This document shows, in pieces, positions 60,995 to 64,000 of a DNA stretch of 64,000 bases. Origin of the DNA: Trichomonas vaginalis G3 (taxonomy: Eukaryota > Parabasalia > Trichomonadida > Trichomonadidae); assembly GCF_026262505.1 (NCBI RefSeq), contig NC_067204.1:12790522-12854521 (forward strand). The letters run 5' to 3'. How positions within the stretch are numbered: the stretch's first letter is position 1; every line of letters begins with the position of its first letter. The notes beneath the pieces were generated by a model. That model was given only the letters and a program-made list of their open reading frames with translations, ran no database searches and had not been told where the DNA came from. The translations under genes and the position numbers were made by a program.

Positions 60995-61472
60995 ATTATT
61001 TTCCATTAAAAAATTGATAAGCTTTTACTAAAACGTCTCGCATTGTTAGAAACTTATGAACATAAGTTCAGATTTTTCTCCTCTTTTTTTCTTTTTAAAT
61101 TTGAAATTTAAATTATCATATTGATTTAAAATTTACTTCTGATTTGATTTTTTCATCTCCGTTAAGTTATTGATTTCGACATTTCGTACGACTTTCTCAT
61201 GAATAATTATTGTTGAGAATTAATTATTGCTTTGGATAAAAATGATAAAAGTTTCTGGATATCTATCAACAGTAATAATGATTCATTGCATATTTAATAA
61301 CATTTGATCGGATTCCAGTAATTTTTCCATATCATTTTGGAAAAAAATTGCATGAGTTGCAGTCAATTTCGATGTGTGATATTATTATTAGTTTTTGAGA
61401 AAATTCCATTCAAAGTAATCTGATTTTTGTCAAGTTTACACAACCCACGGCAAATTGACAAAATCTGGCAAA
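60995..61472. other. Intergenic, nothing recognised
   Basis: AT-rich spacer, no gene or repeat seen. Confidence 0.5.
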
Positions 61473-62909
61473 ATGCTCGCATTGTTTTTCTTATCTTTGC
61501 GCATTAAAAAGCCAATAGGTGAAGTTCACCACATTCCATTTCTGAAAGAGGAAGAGATAAGGACTTTTTTGCTTGAGCATGATAAGTCAATTCTCATTTT
61601 TACAGATGGTCAATTTAAATACGACTTTGCTAACTTTGCTATTCATAAATTCAAAGACAGAATTGCATTTGCAGCCGTATCCATTGAAGATGGTCAGAAA
61701 TACAACGCCCAAGGACCATTATCAATCTTTGCTTTTTATAAATCAAATATTGTTAAATTACCAGCTGCTCCATTTTCAGCTATTGATTTCACTAACTGGT
61801 GTGATAATGCTTTTGCAAAATCTTCGATTCAAATTGTTCATCCAGAAGAATTACGTGTAATATTCTCATCAACGATCACATGCTGCTTCGGTGTCGATAT
61901 TAATGCAAGACCAGAAAAGCTCCGTGATGATATTACATTTTATAACGTTCCACACCAATTTTTCTATTATTTCGCTATGAATATTTCAAAAGGCTATTAC
62001 ATTTACAGATCAGCCGATCGCCAATTAGTTAAAATGGGAAAGGATCCAAACAAATTCATTGCAACAAAAGTAACCGATTTACACTCTTCTAACCTCGTTA
62101 AGAAGCCATACTATGGAGGATTCTTTATGAACAGAGGTAATGTCACGGCCTGCCAGATCGAATCCGATCTTCTTAACACTATTGCCAATAAATATAATGA
62201 AGAGTTCTATTTTGGCCCACTTGCTGGAAAATTGGCACATACAATTGCTCTCCAATATAATTTGATCAATTTCCCGCTTCCATTCTTTGCCGTTTTTGAT
62301 TCTAAAGGTCGTTGGATATTAGATGGCGAAAAAGCCCATAATATCGAAGCCCTTACCGAGTTAATTGAACAAATCAAGAACAAGAAGATCAATTACACCC
62401 AAATGAATGACGATTCCTCGAAACTCAGCAAAAATATTAAAACATTATCATTCAGCAACGTAATGGACACAATAAATAATGATGGCAAGGACTCTGTATT
62501 ATATATTACAGCAAACTGCGGTCCAAGATGCATTCTCTATAACGAATTGATGAAATCAACCGCAAAAATCTTTAAAGACACAACTGTTAACTTCTACATG
62601 CTCAATGCTTCAAGTAACGAGATCCCTCAGCCACTCGATCCAAACATGAGACTCCCAACTTTCTTTGAATGGCCGGCCAACAAAAAAGCTTGGGGTCCAC
62701 TCGAATACGACGGGGGTGGCGATATCAAGGATTTCGCAAGATTCATCCAAGTAAGGAGTTGCGGACCTTTCGAAGAACCAAAGTTCAATGCAACGAAAAT
62801 TAACTTGAAAGCAAGAACAAGAGCTTATAAAATAAACTTTAAACACAGTCCACAAGCAGTCAACGCTACTGTTGCTGATAATACAACAGATTTTACAAAA
62901 GAATTATAA
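61473..62909 (+). CDS. PDI-like thioredoxin-fold protein
   Basis: 478 residues from the ATG at 61473 (a TTG further upstream is ignored). The N-terminus MLALFFLSLRIKKP is a probable signal sequence. Three or four thioredoxin-like domains can be traced (ILIFTDGQFKYDFANFAI, then FPLPFFAVFDSKGRWILDG, then VLYITANCGPRCILYNELM and RLPTFFEWPANK). In the last domain the active site reads CGPRC (Cys349 and Cys353), one residue longer than the CxxC of PDI and thioredoxin. The protein ends FTKEL, which resembles but does not match the usual KDEL retrieval signal. A folding or binding role in the ER is likely; whether the CxxxC site is redox-active is unknown. Confidence 0.68.
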   Translation: MLALFFLSLRIKKPIGEVHHIPFLKEEEIRTFLLEHDKSILIFTDGQFKYDFANFAIHKFKDRIAFAAVSIEDGQKYNAQGPLSIFAFYKSNIVKLPAAPFSAIDFTNWCDNAFAKSSIQIVHPEELRVIFSSTITCCFGVDINARPEKLRDDITFYNVPHQFFYYFAMNISKGYYIYRSADRQLVKMGKDPNKFIATKVTDLHSSNLVKKPYYGGFFMNRGNVTACQIESDLLNTIANKYNEEFYFGPLAGKLAHTIALQYNLINFPLPFFAVFDSKGRWILDGEKAHNIEALTELIEQIKNKKINYTQMNDDSSKLSKNIKTLSFSNVMDTINNDGKDSVLYITANCGPRCILYNELMKSTAKIFKDTTVNFYMLNASSNEIPQPLDPNMRLPTFFEWPANKKAWGPLEYDGGGDIKDFARFIQVRSCGPFEEPKFNATKINLKARTRAYKINFKHSPQAVNATVADNTTDFTKEL

Positions 62910-63333
62910 ATAAAATTTTGTTATGTGTAAAATTACGAAAAATATATTTGATATCATCTATTAAAGCACGAGTAAAGTCAATCATCTTATTATCTAAACA
63001 TTATTTTCTTTTATAAAAATTAATAAAATTTATTTTAATATTCATTGGACAAATCTAATATTCTCTTGATTGTCTTTTAGAGATTTTAATGTTTGCACTT
63101 TCCTAAACTCTTGATTTGTCATAATGATGATAATCTCAAATAGATTAGATATTTTTATATGATTGGATAATGTTATGTATGTTAGAATGGAATTGAAAAT
63201 TAAGTAAAGTGATTATTTTGTGAGAAAATCTAAACAAACATAAATTTTTAGTAATCAAATTCGTGATTTATATGATTTATATACAAAATCAGATAAGAAA
63301 CATAATATATAAAGGAATTAATAACGAAATTCA
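62910..63333. other. Intergenic, nothing recognised
   Basis: AT-rich convergent spacer. Confidence 0.5.
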
Positions 63334-64000
63334 TTATTCTGCCTCTTCTTTATTGAAGAAACTCAAGGCAATTGAAATTCTCTCTGCAATTTCATCAGAT
63401 GCTTCTGCTTGCATTTCCCCTAGCTTATCATATACTCCGTTTTCTCTTAAATCATCAATATAAGTATCTTTGAATTCATCATCTCTCAGTTTCTCAAGCA
63501 TTATAATTAGAATTACAATATATCGATTTGTAATATCAGATTCACCATCTTGGTCATCTAAAAATTCGGAGTAATCGATCAAAAAGTTAAGAAAATATTG
63601 AGGTTCGACTTCTTCTGCAAAATTACGGACATATATAGATACAAATTGGATTATCATACACTTAACAATATGGCTGCCCTCAAAATTCATTATGTCAAAA
63701 AGAGGAATTGAAGAAATTAAGAAATTTCTGAATTCCATGTTATTTGACATATTATTAATAGCCAGACAATGCAATTCTAGTATATATAAATATATTCCTT
63801 CGCAATCTTTGTCAAAGTCTTCTGTAAAGAAATAATTAAATTTCTGTAAATGAGCGCATTGGTAATATCTTTTTGCTATTTCGCCATTGGTTATTTTGAT
63901 CAGCGTGGAAACAAGAATGAAATAATCAAGCAAACATCTGATTCCACAATCTGGGGAACCATCTGACGTTTTCCGGCCAAATATGTATCTATGAACATCA
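63334..64000 (-). CDS. C-terminal part of a helical protein, cut by window edge
   Basis: The minus-strand frame is open from the window edge (reading RYIFGRKTSDGSPDCGIRC) to the stop at 63334, about 221 visible codons. The content is helical with hydrophobic and acidic stretches (FLNFLIDYSEFLDDQDGE, IAERISIALSFFNKEEAE), reminiscent of armadillo/HEAT-like repeats. No family was recognised. The true start lies beyond 64000. Confidence 0.65.
   Translation of the reverse strand, partial: DVHRYIFGRKTSDGSPDCGIRCLLDYFILVSTLIKITNGEIAKRYYQCAHLQKFNYFFTEDFDKDCEGIYLYILELHCLAINNMSNNMEFRNFLISSIPLFDIMNFEGSHIVKCMIIQFVSIYVRNFAEEVEPQYFLNFLIDYSEFLDDQDGESDITNRYIVILIIMLEKLRDDEFKDTYIDDLRENGVYDKLGEMQAEASDEIAERISIALSFFNKEEAE

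Overview
The window looks like nuclear DNA of a parabasalid protist of the trichomonad type (Trichomonas vaginalis or a close relative). This is inferred from several signs. Genes are uninterrupted by visible introns and sit in very AT-rich spacers. Several start codons lie only about 2 to 20 bases behind a TCA-pyrimidine-A/T motif, the trichomonad initiator (Inr). The gene content includes a BspA-like leucine-rich surface protein, many ankyrin proteins with a DUF3447-like N-terminal region, and a glycine-rich family, all expanded in Trichomonas. No tRNA, rRNA, CRISPR array or virus was seen.

Layout. 0-7.5 kb: a partial gene, a candidate TTAA-flanked element ending just before a Ser/Thr kinase gene, an IQ-motif protein, an acidic coiled-coil protein and elongation factor 2. 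8-20 kb: a mixed region with a DUF3447-type ankyrin gene and broken relatives, a small inverted-repeat element, an M16 metallopeptidase, a papain-fold pseudoenzyme with an in-frame stop, an unidentified gene relic and a folliculin-like protein. 20.6-27.3 kb: a BspA-like gene and a UBR-box E3 ligase. 28-50 kb: an ankyrin expansion locus. 50.8-64 kb: conserved housekeeping genes (EF-hand/WD40 protein, OLA1 ATPase, RPAC1-like polymerase subunit, FOP-like centrosomal protein, CCHC zinc-knuckle protein, CSN7-like PCI protein, PDI-like thioredoxin-fold protein).

The most informative region is 35.9-50.3 kb. An RMI1-like gene and a HELQ/POLQ-like helicase flank two tandem copies of a cassette. Each copy runs: RMI1 5' end, ankyrin gene type 2 (ANK2), ankyrin gene type 1 (ANK1), a small divergent gene of about 60 codons starting MSG, and the helicase 3' end. 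Truncated pieces of helicase and RMI1 meet at the junction (about 41.69-41.71 kb), which gives the duplication end points. The copies then diverged. Copy A lost the middle of ANK2. Copy B truncated the small gene and gained a 99-bp ankyrin array with 7.6 identical copies. A third ANK1 plus small-gene pair lies at 28.3-31.4 kb, again head to head.

The accessory part carries many broken genes: in-frame stops, frameshifts in A and G runs, and truncations. The conserved genes are intact. The ankyrin/small-gene pair is the best candidate for an undescribed unit. Its function cannot be read from the sequence.
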